A DNA stretch of 64,000 nucleotides from Terebella lapidaria (taxonomy: Eukaryota; Annelida; Polychaeta; Terebellida; Terebellidae), in NCBI GenBank assembly GCA_949152475.1, contig OX424563.1, positions 36,528,120-36,592,119 on the forward strand. Reading direction: 5' to 3'. The first letter of the stretch is position 1. Every line of letters begins with the position of its first letter. The position numbers and the translations under genes were made by a program. Below, piece by piece: positions 1 to 10,807 of the stretch. The notes beneath the pieces are model-generated. The model saw only the letters and a list, made by a program, of their open reading frames with translations. It ran no database searches and was not told the origin of the DNA.

Positions 1-107
1 GACGACGACGACGACGGACGACGACGACGACGAAGACGACGACGACGGACGACGGACGCAACGCCACGCCAATAGGTTATCGGACCATAGGTCCGGTAAC
101 CTAAAAA
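1..107 (+). mobile_element. Family A element, 3' end only
   Basis: Only the tail of an element that begins left of the window is present. It has a GAC/GGAC microsatellite (1-58), the conserved ACGCAACGCC block, then the 3' hairpin at 75-101: GGTTATCGGACC, loop ATA, GGTCCGGTAACC, followed by five A. This tail recurs at many other places in the window, which identifies the family. It is non-coding. Confidence 0.8.
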
Positions 108-417
108 TTAGCCCCAGGGCCAGACAGATTACCGGACAATTTTGGTTTTAAGCATTGCAGGTGACATATGACCTTGAGATTTACCAATCAAGGTCATCTT
201 TGTGAACTGCAATATATATGTTCATAGTACAAACATATAAGCTCTATCAGTTTCAGTTTACTTGCAATCACATACAATTAAAATGAATACATAAGTCAAT
301 ATGATAATGACAAAATTTGTATGGAGATTGCTGGAATGGTGTAGCCAAGGGCTCTCTTACCACCATCCCAGAAAGTGTTTAAATATAAATTTGAAAACTT
401 ACAATTTAGTATTATCA
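108..417 (+). mobile_element. Family A (A2-like) 5' fragment, degenerate
   Basis: It begins right after the A-run of the preceding copy with a worn 5' hairpin (TTAGCCCCAGGGCC) and ATTACCGGACAAT. The next bases match the A2 leader (AGCATTGCAGGT, TGACCTTGAGATTTACC). Similarity fades after about 240. No 3' end is seen before family B starts at 418. Confidence 0.6.
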
Positions 418-644
418 ACTAGACGTCAAGGCCTAAAGGCCTTGGAGGCATTTCAGGGTGAAGCATGAAAAAAACAAAATGCTGACTCAGCAAAAACATG
501 ATAAGCTCCCAATGAGACCTATAAGACATTTGTGCAATTACATGTGTGTGAAGGACAAACCTCATACCCTTAAGACTATCTCACCAATATCTGTTTTGTT
601 CTAGGTCGCACCGATTCCTAGGAATCGATGAGTCCGAAAATAAC

Positions 645-978
645 CTGGGCTCACTCTAGTGACAAATTTTGCTTCTCAAAAACTGCTAAAGACTTCAAAT
701 TTCTTTTAGCATTTTATAATTTCTTTTAGCAAAAATTCCTGCATGTATAAACCACATCGTAGGAAGAACTATTCAATAACTGACGAAAGTAATTCAATGA
801 TTATGATGATTGAAAGAAATGCAAGACTCAGATTATTAATTATTATGAAAAAGTATAATTCTTTATGACAATGCCAATTACACTTCAGTAAATTGTGCGA
901 TAGCAAGCTATTTCTGTTTAGCATTTTGTGCCTTTGATTAGCAAAATGCTACAGTGCGATCAGCTAGAGTGAGCCCAG
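645..978. mobile_element. 334-bp MITE-like element with 15-bp inverted repeats and 5-bp target duplication
   Basis: The ends CTGGGCTCACTCTAG and CTAGAGTGAGCCCAG are perfect 15-bp inverted repeats. ATAAC flanks both sides (640-644 and 979-983). Removing the element plus one ATAAC restores the family B unit sequence CGAAAATAACGTCCG, seen intact in every neighbouring unit. It has no coding capacity. A 5-bp duplication with CTGGG termini does not let me name a superfamily. Confidence 0.85.
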
Positions 979-983
979 ATAAC

Positions 984-2165
984 GTCCGTTTCGCTCTACG
1001 ACACACCGTTTCCGTGATATTGATGAAAACAAAAAATGTACTCAGCGAAAAAATTTACGGTCAAGGTCAAAGGTCATCCCTAATACCCTTAAGACATGTT
1101 TGTCTAGGGCCACGAGTCCGCAAATAACGGCCGTTTCGCTCTACGACGGACCATTTCCGAGATATCGATGAAAGCGAAAGATGCCGACTCAACGAAAAAA
1201 ATTAAGGTCAAGGTCATCCCTAATACCCTCAAGACATGTTTGTCTAGGGCGACGAGTCCGAAAATAACGTCCGTTTCGCTCTACGACGCACCGTTTCCGA
1301 TATATGAACGAAAGCGAAAGACGCCGACTCAGCGAAAAAAATTAAGGTCAAGGTCAAAGGTCAATAATAATACGTCTTGAACATATTTGTCTAGGGCAAC
1401 GAGTCCGAAAATAATGTCCGTTTCGCTCTATGACGCACCGTTTCCGAGATATCGACGAAAATGAAAATTGCAGACTAAGTGAAAAAGATTTAAGGTCAAG
1501 GTCAACCATAATACCCCTAAACATGTTTATCTAGAGCGACGAGATATCGACGAAAACGAAAAATGCCGACTCAGCGAAAAAATTTAAGGTCAAGGTCAAA
1601 GATCATCCCTAATACCCTTAAGAAATATTTGTCTAGGGCGAAGAGTCTGAAAATAACGTCCGTTTCGCTCTACGACGCACCGTTTACGAGATATCAACGA
1701 AAACGAAAAATGCTGACTCAGCGAAAAAAATTAAGGTCAGGGTCAAAGGTCATCCATTTAAGGTCAAGGTCAAAGGTCATCCATAATACCCCTTAAACAT
1801 GTTTGTCTAGGGCGACGAGTCCGAAAATAAAGTCCGTTTCACTCTACGATGCACCGTTTCCGAGATATCGACGAAAACGAAAAATGCCAACTCAGCGGAA
1901 AAATTTAAGGTCAAGGTCAAAGGTCATCCATAATACCCCTTAAACATGTTTGTCTAGGGCGACGAGTCCGAAAATAAAGTCCGTTTCACTCTACGATGCA
2001 CCGTTTCCGAGATATCGACGAAAACGAAAAATGCCAACTCAGCGGAAAAATTTAAGGTCAAGGTCAAAGGTCATCCATAATACCCCTTAGACATGTTTGT
2101 CTAGGATGACGAGTCCGAAAATAACGTCCGTGTCGCTCTACAATGCACCGTTTTCGAGATATGCA
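984..2165 (+). repeat. 147-bp tandem array (family B core)
   Basis: Successive units carry ACATGTTTGTCTAGGGCGAC, TTTCGCTCTACGAC and AAGGTCAAGGTCAAAGGTCA at roughly 147-bp spacing, with some shortened units (around 1500-1560 and 1740-1790). Each unit has two or three AGGTCA half-sites. Copies are visibly diverged, unlike the cleaner array at 58364-59460. Confidence 0.8.
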
Positions 2166-2484
2166 TGAGAGCCTCAAGGATGACTCAGCTAAAATTATTT
2201 CGAACCTTAGGTCAAAGGTCGTTTGACGGATCGGCCTCAAAATCGGACTTCTTCCCTGGTGAACCTCCTTGCAAAGTTTTACAGTCATTGCCATAATACT
2301 TTTTGAGTTATCGTGCGGAAACCAAAAACAAGAATTTCATCCTCACGGACCTCACGGACCCCGGAGCCGGCTCAAAAACAATACACTTCTTCTACACAAC
2401 ATTTCTGACCAGCAGTGAAAATTTGGCGAAGATACATCGAGGCAAACTGAAGTTATCGTGCGGAAACCAAAAAGTGAAAAAAAA

Positions 2485-2880
2485 TTAGGCCAAGGGCCCA
2501 AGATAGGTTACCGGACAATGTTTAATATTTTAGATGTTAGCCAGGTCACTGGTTAAAATCAAGGTCAAGAGAATATTCAGCATATATAATATTAAGCATA
2601 TATCATGTCCACAGTTGATTGTTTAGCTGTAAATTCAATAATCAGAGAGATATTAGCAATTTTGTGCTGTGGCCTTGAAAATGAAGGCAAAGGTCAAATT
2701 CCATACAGTCAATAGAGGAGCAAGATATGAGCCATTTTGTCCTATGACCTTGAAAATGGGGTCGAAGGTCAAATTCAAGCTCATCAGAATATTCAGCATC
2801 ATGGTTGATTCAAAGATAAGACGCAGATCACTTGACCCATATTGCCGACAGAAATTTCGTACGGTCAAATGACTGTCAGA
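2485..2880 (+). mobile_element. Family A1 fragment inserted in family B poly-A
   Basis: It starts TTAGGCCAAGGGCC, then GGTTACCGGACAATG, straight after the poly-A of family B copy 1. About two and a half degenerate 134-bp units follow (CAGCATATAT, GATATTAGCAATTTTGTG, CCTTGAAAATG). The 3' end is missing. From 2881 to 3003 there is about 120 bp I cannot assign. Confidence 0.65.
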
Positions 2881-3003
2881 CGCCCGCCAAGTCGAGTGTT
2901 TTCACACTTCGTGTTAATCATCACGGCTTCAATAGCCCCAACGGTAAGTATGTTTCCACATGAATGAACAAAGTACCTTTTGTTCTCGCCATTATAATGA
3001 ATA

Positions 3004-4323
3004 ACTAGACGTCAAGGCCTAAAGATGCCTTGGAGGCATTTCGGTGTTAAGACTAATTTGTAATATTTATAACATATTTACCATGGGCTCTACAATGCTC
3101 TACGACACACTGTTTCCAAGATATCGACAAAAACGAAAAATGTCGACTCGGCGAAAAAAATTCAGGTCAAGGTCAAAGTTTATCCATAATACCCCTTAGA
3201 GTCCGAAAATAACGTCCGTTTCGCTCTACAACGCACCGTTTCCGAGATATCGACGAAAACGAAAACTGCCGACTCGGCGAAAAAATTTCAGGTGAAGGTC
3301 AAAGTTCATCCATAATACCCCTTAGACATGTTTGTCTAGTGCCACGAGTCCGAAAATAGCGTCCGTTTCACTCTACGACCCACCGTTTCCGAGATATCGA
3401 CGGGAACGAAAAATGCCGACTCTGCAGAAAAATTCAAGGTCAAGGTCAAAGTTCATCCATAATACCCCTTAGACATATTTGTCTAGGGCGACGAGTCCGA
3501 AAATAACGTCTGTTTCGCTCTACGACGCACCGTTTCCGAGATATCGACGAAAACGAAAAATGCAGTTTCGGCGCAAAAATTTCAGGTGAAGGTCAAAGTT
3601 CATCCATAATACCCCTTAGACATGTTTGTCTAGTACCACGAGTCCGAAAATAATGTCCGTTTCGCTCTACGACGCACCGTTTCCGAGATATCGACGAAAA
3701 CGAAAAATGCCGACTCGGCGAAAAAATTTCAGGTCAAGGTCAAAGTTCATCCATAATACCCCTCAGACATATTTGTCTAGTGTCATGAGTGCGAAAATAA
3801 CGTCCGTTTCGCTCTACGACGCACCGTTTCCGAGATATCGACGAAAACGAAAAATGCCGACTCGGCAGAAAAATTCAAGGTCAAGGTCGGACTCGGCGAA
3901 AAAATTTCAGGTCAAGGTCAAAGTTCATCCATAATACCCCTTAGACATGTTTGTCTAGTGCCACGAGTGCGAAAATAACGTCCGTTTCGCTCTACGACGC
4001 ACCGTTCCCGAGATATCGACGAAAACGAAAAATGCCGACTCGGCAGAAAAATTAAGGTCAAGGTCGAAGGTCATCCATAATACCCCTTAGACATGTTTGT
4101 CTAGGGCGACGAGTCCGAAAATAACTTCTGTTTCGCTCTACGACGCACCGTTTCCAAGATATGCAGGAAACCTCAAGGATGACTGGGCGAAAACTATTCC
4201 GACCTCTAGGTCAAAGGTCGTTTGACGGATTGATCCCAAAATCAATAGGGTTCTTCCCTGTTGATATATGAACCTCCATGCAAAGTTCTGCAGCCATTGC
4301 CTACATACAATACAAAAAAAAAA
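3004..4323 (+). mobile_element. Family B element copy 2, 5' part
   Basis: It has the canonical 5' end ACTAGACGTCAAGGCC with the CAAGGC/GCCTTG hairpin and GAGGCATTTCGG arm, then 147-bp units (3100-4160), then the single-copy tail. The element stops in a run of A at 4314-4323 where an A2 copy begins. The missing B 3' end (TTCTGCTAAAACCATAAAGG) reappears at 5955, directly after that A2 copy, so A2 is nested in B. Confidence 0.75.
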
Positions 4324-5949
4324 TTAGCCCAAAGGCTAAGAAAGGTTACCGGAGAATTTTGGTTTGGCCATGGCAGCATTGGCAGGTAACAGACCTTTCA
4401 CCAATCAAGGTTCGCAGTGTAAACATATGACCTTGGGATTTACCAATCAAGGTCATCCGTATGAACTTCGATGTTACCATTACATGTATGTGTGCGGCAT
4501 TTGATATTCTATATGTTGGGTGGAATCGTTTAGGCCGCTCAGGTCAATTTACACATTCCAAGTCAGACATTTAGCACTCAAGGTCATCTGACGTCAAGTT
4601 CAAGGTCATCATTAGTTGTGCCATATATGTCTTCCTTTATGTTCATAATGCAAACATGAGCTCTATCTGCAAGCATTTCATCTATAGAGGCAAATCTGGG
4701 CATTTTTTGACCCCAAAAAGGCTGTTTTGACCTTTCAAGGTCATCGAAGGTCAAATTCAAGGTCACCACACAAGTCGCCATATATGATTTCCCATTTGAA
4801 AATGCTAATTTTTAAGCTCTATCTTCAAGCGTTCTATGAGTACAATCCTGACAGCTCTCATTATGAAGGAAAAAAGTGCCGAAAATTTCTTAAGTCCAAA
4901 AATGTTTCAAAGGGTGAAAAATTTTTTTTGCCTGGAAATGGCCCAAATGGATAGTAATGTGATTTGAGGCGAAAAAATGTTTTTTCGCCGACTCGTCAAA
5001 AATTCAAAATGGCCGCCACACGGAGATCGGCGATTCAAGGGCAACAAAACGTCACAGAGGTATATAAGAGGAATCTTTTTAAGCAAGAATCTCAAAACTG
5101 ATCAGACAGTTTTCGAGAAAATACAGACCAGGTGCAAATTTGAGCATTTTTCGACCCAAAAATGGCTGTTTTGACCTTTCAAGGTCATCCAAGGTCAAAT
5201 TCAAGGTCACCACACAAGTCGCCATATATGACTTCCCATTTGAAAGTGCCAATTTCTCAGCTCTATCTTCAAGCGTTCTATGAGTACAGTCCGGACAGCT
5301 CCCATTATGAAGGAAAAAAGTGCCGAAAATTTTCTAAGTCCAAAATTTTTTTCAAAGGGTGAAAAATTTTTTTTGCCCTAGAAATGGCCCAAATGGATAG
5401 TAATGCGATTTGGGGCAAAAAAAAATTTTTTCGCCGACCCGCCGAAAATTCAAAATGGCCGCCACACGGAAACCGGCGAATTTAGGGCAACCAAACTTAT
5501 ACATATCACAGAGGTATATGAGAGGAATCTTTTGAAACCAATAACTCAAAACTGATCAGACAGTTTTTGAGAAAATACAGACCAGGTGCAAATTTGAGCA
5601 TTTTTCGACCCAAAAATGGCTGTTTTGACCTTTCAAGGTCATCCAAGGTCAAATTCAAGGTCACCACACAAGTCGCCATATATGACTTCCCATTTGAAAG
5701 TGCCAATTTCTAAGCTCTATCTTCAAGCGTTCTATGAGTACAGTCCGGACAGCTCCCATTATGAAGGAAAAAAGTGCCGAAAATTTTCTAAGTCCAAAAT
5801 TTTTTTCAAAGGGTGAAAAATTTTTTTTGCCCTAGAAATGGCCCAAAATGGATAGTAATGCGATTTGGGGCGAAAAAAAATTTTTTTTGGGGCGAAAGAA
5901 AAACGCAACGCCATGCCAATAGGTTATCGGACCAAAGGTCCGGTAACCT
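4324..5949 (+). mobile_element. Family A2 element, complete, nested in family B
   Basis: The 5' end is TTAGCCCAAAGGCTAA with GGTTACCGGAGAAT. The A2 leader follows (GGCCATGGCAGCATTGGCAG), then about two and a half units of ~454 bp that share CAAGGTCACCACACAAGTCG, AAAATGGCCGCCACACGG and ACTCAAAACTGATCAGACAG. The 3' end is the hairpin ending GGTCCGGTAACCT, then AAAAA. The GGAC-rich tail seen in other copies is nearly absent (GGGGCGAAAGAAAAACGCAACG). Many short open frames on both strands are by-products of the low-stop A/T-rich repeat, and no protein is supported. Confidence 0.8.
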
Positions 5950-5954
5950 AAAAA

Positions 5955-5996
5955 TTCTGCTAAAACCATAAAGGCATTTCTTCTGAAATGCCTTAA
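5955..5996 (+). mobile_element. Family B 3' terminus
   Basis: TTCTGCTAAAACCATAAAGG is followed by a hairpin: AAGGCATTTC, loop TTCT, GAAATGCCTT. The GAAATGCC arm pairs with GGCATTTC near the family B 5' end. It is separated from the body of copy 2 by the nested A2 element. Confidence 0.75.
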
Positions 5997-6391
5997 ATAT
6001 TATGCAAATTCTTGTGTTTTGTTGTCATTTCGTTGTATTTATCAGCAATGTCTAAGCAAAAGTTTAGCGACCGGTAAATTTAGAAAAGGTCACATGACAT
6101 AGCTTGTGTTAGCCAGCAATCATTCACTATTCTATTCTCAAGGTCGTGTGATTCGGTCATTCAAAATTTTGAAAGTAGTTTATCGGTAGTTACTCTCGTA
6201 TGATTCAAGACAGCACAATCACACAGACATAAAAGAACATCAAAAGACCGTTAACTGACAGATTCGTTTATTGATCGTCATGATTACATAAACCCTCGAT
6301 TGCAATTTCACCCACTCCCGTAAGTGGTGCATACAATGATGCGCAGTAAACCGCGCACAGAGCTGCCACCGTGTGAGAGCAATTGACAACA
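5997..6391. other. Unassigned non-coding segment
   Basis: This segment appears single-copy apart from its duplicate at 9764-10158. I see no repeat core, convincing open frame or RNA gene. Short frames do not resemble proteins I know. Confidence 0.4.
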
Positions 6392-6393
6392 TA

Positions 6394-7040
6394 CCGTGTT
6401 ACCCCGCATATAGGCGCATGCGCCTCTAAGTGAAACAACGCCTTTTGAGAAGTCGTGAAAATATTAACTGCTTTCATTTATAGGCGCATGCGCCTATAAC
6501 TGAAACTGAGCGCATGCGCCTATAACTGAACCGTGCTTTATATAGGCCTACATTAATATAGGGCGAGACCGTAGGCTAGGTAGGCCTAATCACATCTCCT
6601 GGTTCTAACGCGTAGTTGAAATATATTATAAAGGTCACATACAAACATAAACACACAATCCGTTCTAAAATAAGTCTATCAGTAATCTCAAGATAAACAG
6701 TGAATGACGAGGGGGAAATAACTAGCCAAGCATCCGATCATACAATCCGACAGAGTGAACGTACGTATTTTAATGTCAGCAGGGTATGGAGTTTAGGATG
6801 TCTGTGATGCACGTGAATTCGCCTAACGGAAAACTCAATCAAATTCGAACAATCATCTGGGTTTTCCATACAATTTTCGGTTGAACGCATACTGATCAAC
6901 AGTGTGAATCAAGTTTCACTTATAAGGGCACCCACTTGTGCAAAATTTGACCAACTTCATTTATAGGCGCATGCGCCTATTAATGAAGCTTGGCGCACCT
7001 TCACTTATAGGCGCATGTGCCTATATGCGGGGTAATACGG
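6394..7040. mobile_element. 647-bp TA-flanked inverted-repeat element (MITE)
   Basis: The ends are CCGTGTTACCCCGCATATAG and its near-perfect reverse complement CTATATGCGGGGTAATACGG. Pairing continues inward for about 40 bp through a GCGCATGCGC palindrome and CTTCACTTATAG. TA lies on both sides (6392-6393, 7041-7042), as for Tc1/mariner-type insertions. There is no transposase. Four exact GCGCATGCGC sites (6414, 6484, 6510, 6967) and one variant (7011) lie inside. Confidence 0.75.
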
Positions 7041-7403
7041 TAACCAGAATTTTCAGCAACATGGCGCCGGCAGGAAATCAACTGAAAAGAGAAAATAAAC
7101 AAGTTATTTTTATGAAATGAATGCATTTCAAATATACATTGCCACATGTAAAATTCATCTAACGTACATAACAGATCGTTTTTATTCACTTTATATATCT
7201 TTTTATACACTTGAAAAGTAAGACTTGACCAAAGACGGTGACATGCCTCTATTATCGCCCATTTTCCAATGCGGTCTGGCAGTCATTCGGTGCGAGCTCT
7301 TGCAAATATGATGCCCCCCTTTTGTGTGTGTCGCAAGTATAAGACACAAACGAAATAAAGGCAATATTTGGGGGCAAAAAACTGCATCGCATAGTAGAGT
7401 ACA
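7041..7403. other. Unassigned non-coding segment
   Basis: AT-rich sequence between the inverted-repeat element and the A1 units. No gene or repeat structure is apparent. It is duplicated at 10808-11170. Confidence 0.4.
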
Positions 7404-8089
7404 TACGGTATATCATTTCCTATACGTTCATAACTGATTCCTAAGCTGTAAAGTCGATGACAAGCGAGATTTTAGCCATTTTGTCCTATGACCTTGAAAA
7501 TGGGGTCGAAGGTCAAATTCAAGGTCATCAGAAAATTCAGCATATATCATTTCCTATATGTCCACAATTGATTCCTAAGCTGTAGAGTCGATAATAAGCG
7601 AGATATAAGCCATTTTGTGCTCTGACCTTGAAACTGAAGTCAGAGGTCAAATTCAAGGTCACGAGAATATTCAGCATATATCATTTCCTATATGTCCACA
7701 ATTGATTCCTAGTCTCTAATCTCAATATTAAGTGAGATATTAAGCAAAATGTGTCCCATTATAAAGCATAGGAGAATTTAACATGGTAAAGTCCCATTTG
7801 GGCCGAGTTTGGGCTAAAATGGCCCACTTCGAGCGATTCAAGCGCAACGAAATTTATAGACATCATAGGAGTACATATGAGGAGTGTTATGTATCAAAAA
7901 GAAAAAAAGTTACTGAACAGATTTTGAGAAAATGGCCGCCAAAGTCCAAAATCAGTCATCGAAAACAACCGCCACTTTGAAAAAAGTGCGAAAATAAAAC
8001 AACTAAAAAATACCTCCTTCTTGAATTATTTTTAAGTATTTTTGTGCAAAATTTCAGAAAAATTCGCCCGTGAACCAAAAAGATAAAAA
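7404..8089 (+). mobile_element. Family A1 remnant: 134-bp units and tail
   Basis: About two and a half 134-bp units (TGACCTTGAAAATGGGGTCG, AGGTCAAATTCAAGGTCA, CAGCATATATCATTTCC) are followed by the A1 tail: AACATGGTAAAGTCCCATTT, GAGAAAATGGCCGCCAAAGT, and AATTCGCCCGTGAACC ending AGATAAAAA. Neither terminus is present. The next family A copy abuts the AAAAA. Confidence 0.7.
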
Positions 8090-9716
8090 TTAGCCCAAAG
8101 GCTAAGATAGGTTACCGGAGAATTTTGGTTTGGCCATGGCAGCATTGGCAGGTAACAGACCTTTCACCAATCAAGGTTCGCAGTGTAAACATATGACCTT
8201 GGGATTTACCAATCAAGGTCATCCGTATGAACTTCGATGTAACCATTACATGTATGTGTGCGGCATTTGATATTCTATATGTTGGGTGGAATCGTTTAGG
8301 CCGCTCAGGTCAATTTACACATTCCAAGTCAGACATTTGGCACTCAAGGTCATCTGACGTCAAGTTCAAGGTCATCATTAGTTGTGCCATATATGTCTTC
8401 CTTTATGTTCATAATGCAAACATGAGCTCTATCTGCAAGCATTTCATCTATAGAGGCAAATCTGGGCATTTTTTGACCCCAAAAAGGCTGTTTTGACCTT
8501 TCAAGGTCATCGAAGGTCAAATTCAAGGTCACCACACAAGTCGCCATATATGATTTCCCATTTGAAAATGCTAATTTTTAAGCTCTATCTTCAAGCGTTC
8601 TATGAGTACAATCCTGACAGCTCTCATTATGAAGGAAAAAAGTGCCGAAAATTTCTTAAGTCCAAAAATGTTTCAAAGGGTGAAAAATTTTTTTTGCCTA
8701 GAAATGGCCCAAATGGATAGTAATGTGATTTGAGGCGAAAAAATGTTTTTTCGCCGACTCGTCAAAAATTCAAAATGGCCGCCACACGGAGATCGGCGAT
8801 TCAAGGGCAACAAAACGTCACAGAGGTATATAAGAGGAATCTTTTTAAGCAAGAATCTCAAAACTGATCAGACAGTTTTCGAGAAAATACAGACCAGGTG
8901 CAAATTTGAGCATTTTTCGACCCAAAAATGGCTGTTTTGACCTTTCAAGGTCATCCAAGGTCAAATTCAAGGTCACCACACAAGTCGCCATATATGACTT
9001 CCCATTTGAAAGTGCCAATTTCTCAGCTCTATCTTCAAGCGTTCTATGAGTACAGTCCGGACAGCTCCCATTATGAAGGAAAAAAGTGCCGAAAATTTTC
9101 TAAGTCCAAAATTTTTTTCAAAGGGTGAAAAATTTTTTTTGCCCTAGAAATGGCCCAAAATGGATAGTAATGCGATTTGGGGCAAAAAAAAATTTTTTCG
9201 CCGACCCGCCGAAAATTCAAAATGGCCGCCACACGGAAACCGGCGAATTTAGGGCAACCAAACTTATACATATCACAGAGGTATATGAGAGGAATCTTTT
9301 GAAACCAATAACTCAAAACTGATCAGACAGTTTTTGAGAAAGTACAGACCAGGTGCAAATTTGAGCATTTTTCGACCCAAAAATGGCTGTTTTGACCTTT
9401 CAAGGTCATCCAAGGTCAAATTCAAGGTCACCACACAAGTCGCCATATATGACTTCCCATTTGAAAGTGCCAATTTCTAAGCTCTATCTTCAAGCGTTCT
9501 ATGAGTACAGTCCGGACAGCTCCCATTATGAAGGAAAAAAGTGCCGAAAATTTTCTAAGTCCAAAATTTTTTTCAAAGGGTGAAAAATTTTTTTTGCCCT
9601 AGAAATGGCCCAAAATGGATAGTAATGCGATTTGGGGCGAAAAAAAATTTTTTTTGGGGCGAAAGAAAAACGCAACGCCATGCCAATAGGTTATCGGACC
9701 AAAGGTCCGGTAACCT
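8090..9716 (+). mobile_element. Family A2 element, complete (second copy)
   Basis: Same structure as 4324-5949: TTAGCCCAAAGGCTAA 5' hairpin, A2 leader, ~454-bp units, and a 3' hairpin ending GGTCCGGTAACCT plus AAAAA. It is part of the duplicated block, so it is not an independent insertion. Confidence 0.8.
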
Positions 9717-10160
9717 AAAAATTCTGCTAAAACCATAAAGGCATTTCTTCTGAAATGCCTTAAATATTATGCAAATTCTTGTGTTTTGTTGTCATTTCGT
9801 TGTATTTATCAGCAATGTCTAAGCAAAAGTTTAGCGACCGGTAAATTTAGAAAAGGTCACATGACATAGCTTGTGTTAGCCAGCAATCATTCACTATTCT
9901 ATTCTCAAGGTCGTGTGATTCGGTCATTCAAAATTTTGAAAGTAGTTTATCGGTAGTTACTCTCGTATGATTCAAGACAGCACAATCACACAGACATAAA
10001 AGAACATCAAAAGACCGTTAACTGACAGATTCGTTTATTGATCGTCATGATTACATAAACCCTCGATTGCAATTTCACCCACTCCCGTAAGTGGTGCATA
10101 CAATGATGCGCAGTAAACCGCGCACAGAGCTGCCACCGTGTGAGAGCAATTGACAACATA

Positions 10161-10807
10161 CCGTGTTACCCCGCATATAGGCGCATGCGCCTCTAAGTGA
10201 AACAACGCCTTTTGAGAAGTCGTGAAAATATTAACTGCTTTCATTTATAGGCGCATGCGCCTATAACTGAAACTGAGCGCATGCGCCTATAACTGAACCG
10301 TGCTTTATATAGGCCTACATTAATATACGGCGAGACCGTAGGCTAGGTAGGCCTAATCACATCTCCTGGTTCTAACGCGTAGTTGAAATATATTATAAAG
10401 GTCACATACAAACATAAACACACAATCCGTTCTAAAATAAGTCTATCAGTAATCTCAAGATAAACAGTGAATGACGAGGGGGAAATAACTAGCCAAGCAT
10501 CCGATCATACAATCCGACAGAGTGAACGTACGTATTTTAATGTCAGCAGGGTATGGAGTTTAGGATGTCTGTGATGCACGTGAATTCGCCTAACGGAAAA
10601 CTCAATCAAATTCGAACAATCATCTGGGTTTTCCATACAATTTTCGGTTGAACGCATACTGATCAACAGTGTGAATCAAGTTTCACTTATAAGGGCACCC
10701 ACTTGTGCAAAATTTGACCAACTTCATTTATAGGCGCATGCGCCTATTAATTAAGCTTGGCGCACCTTCACTTATAGGCGCATGTGCCTATATGCGGGGT
10801 AATACGG
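10161..10807. mobile_element. 647-bp TA-flanked inverted-repeat element (second copy)
   Basis: Duplicate of 6394-7040 with the same TA flanks and CCGT/ACGG ends. Only isolated substitutions separate the two. It was copied with the segment rather than inserted again. Confidence 0.75.

Larger units (their letters stand above)
418..2484 (+). mobile_element. Family B element copy 1 (147-bp repeat core), 3' end displaced
   Basis: The 5' end is ACTAGACGTCAAGG with a perfect hairpin CAAGGCC-TAAA-GGCCTTG. The core is about eight imperfect copies of a 147-bp unit containing GTCCGAAAATAACGTCCG, TTTCGCTCTACGACGCACCG and AAGGTCAAGGTCAAAGG. After the array comes a non-repeated tail (about 2160-2484) with GTTATCGTGCGGAAACC, which ends in poly-A where a family A copy has inserted. 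The matching 3' hairpin is not adjacent. A 334-bp inverted-repeat element interrupts it at 645-978. Short reading frames inside are chance frames of the repeat. Confidence 0.75.
4324..8089 (+). repeat. Tandem segmental duplication, unit 1 (3766 bp)
   Basis: The whole block recurs at 8090-11856 with only scattered substitutions and a 1-bp length difference. Corresponding landmarks are offset by 3766 or 3767 bases throughout. The unit starts exactly at a family A 5' end and finishes in an A1 tail at AGATAAAAA. It contains A2, a B 3' end, a TA-flanked inverted-repeat element and A1 units. Confidence 0.95.

Noticed and set aside
4324..5949. Classical LTR retrotransposon or DDE transposon for family A
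   Set aside because: No long terminal repeats, no transposase, unequal ends with hairpins, and no fixed-sequence duplication other than A-runs.
4584..9583. Many 60-90 residue open frames on both strands (for example starting MAVLTFQGHPRSN) that recur across the window
   Set aside because: They lie in family A2 units, overlap on opposite strands, end at unit boundaries and change with each indel. Recurrence follows the DNA repeat, with no sign of protein-level conservation.
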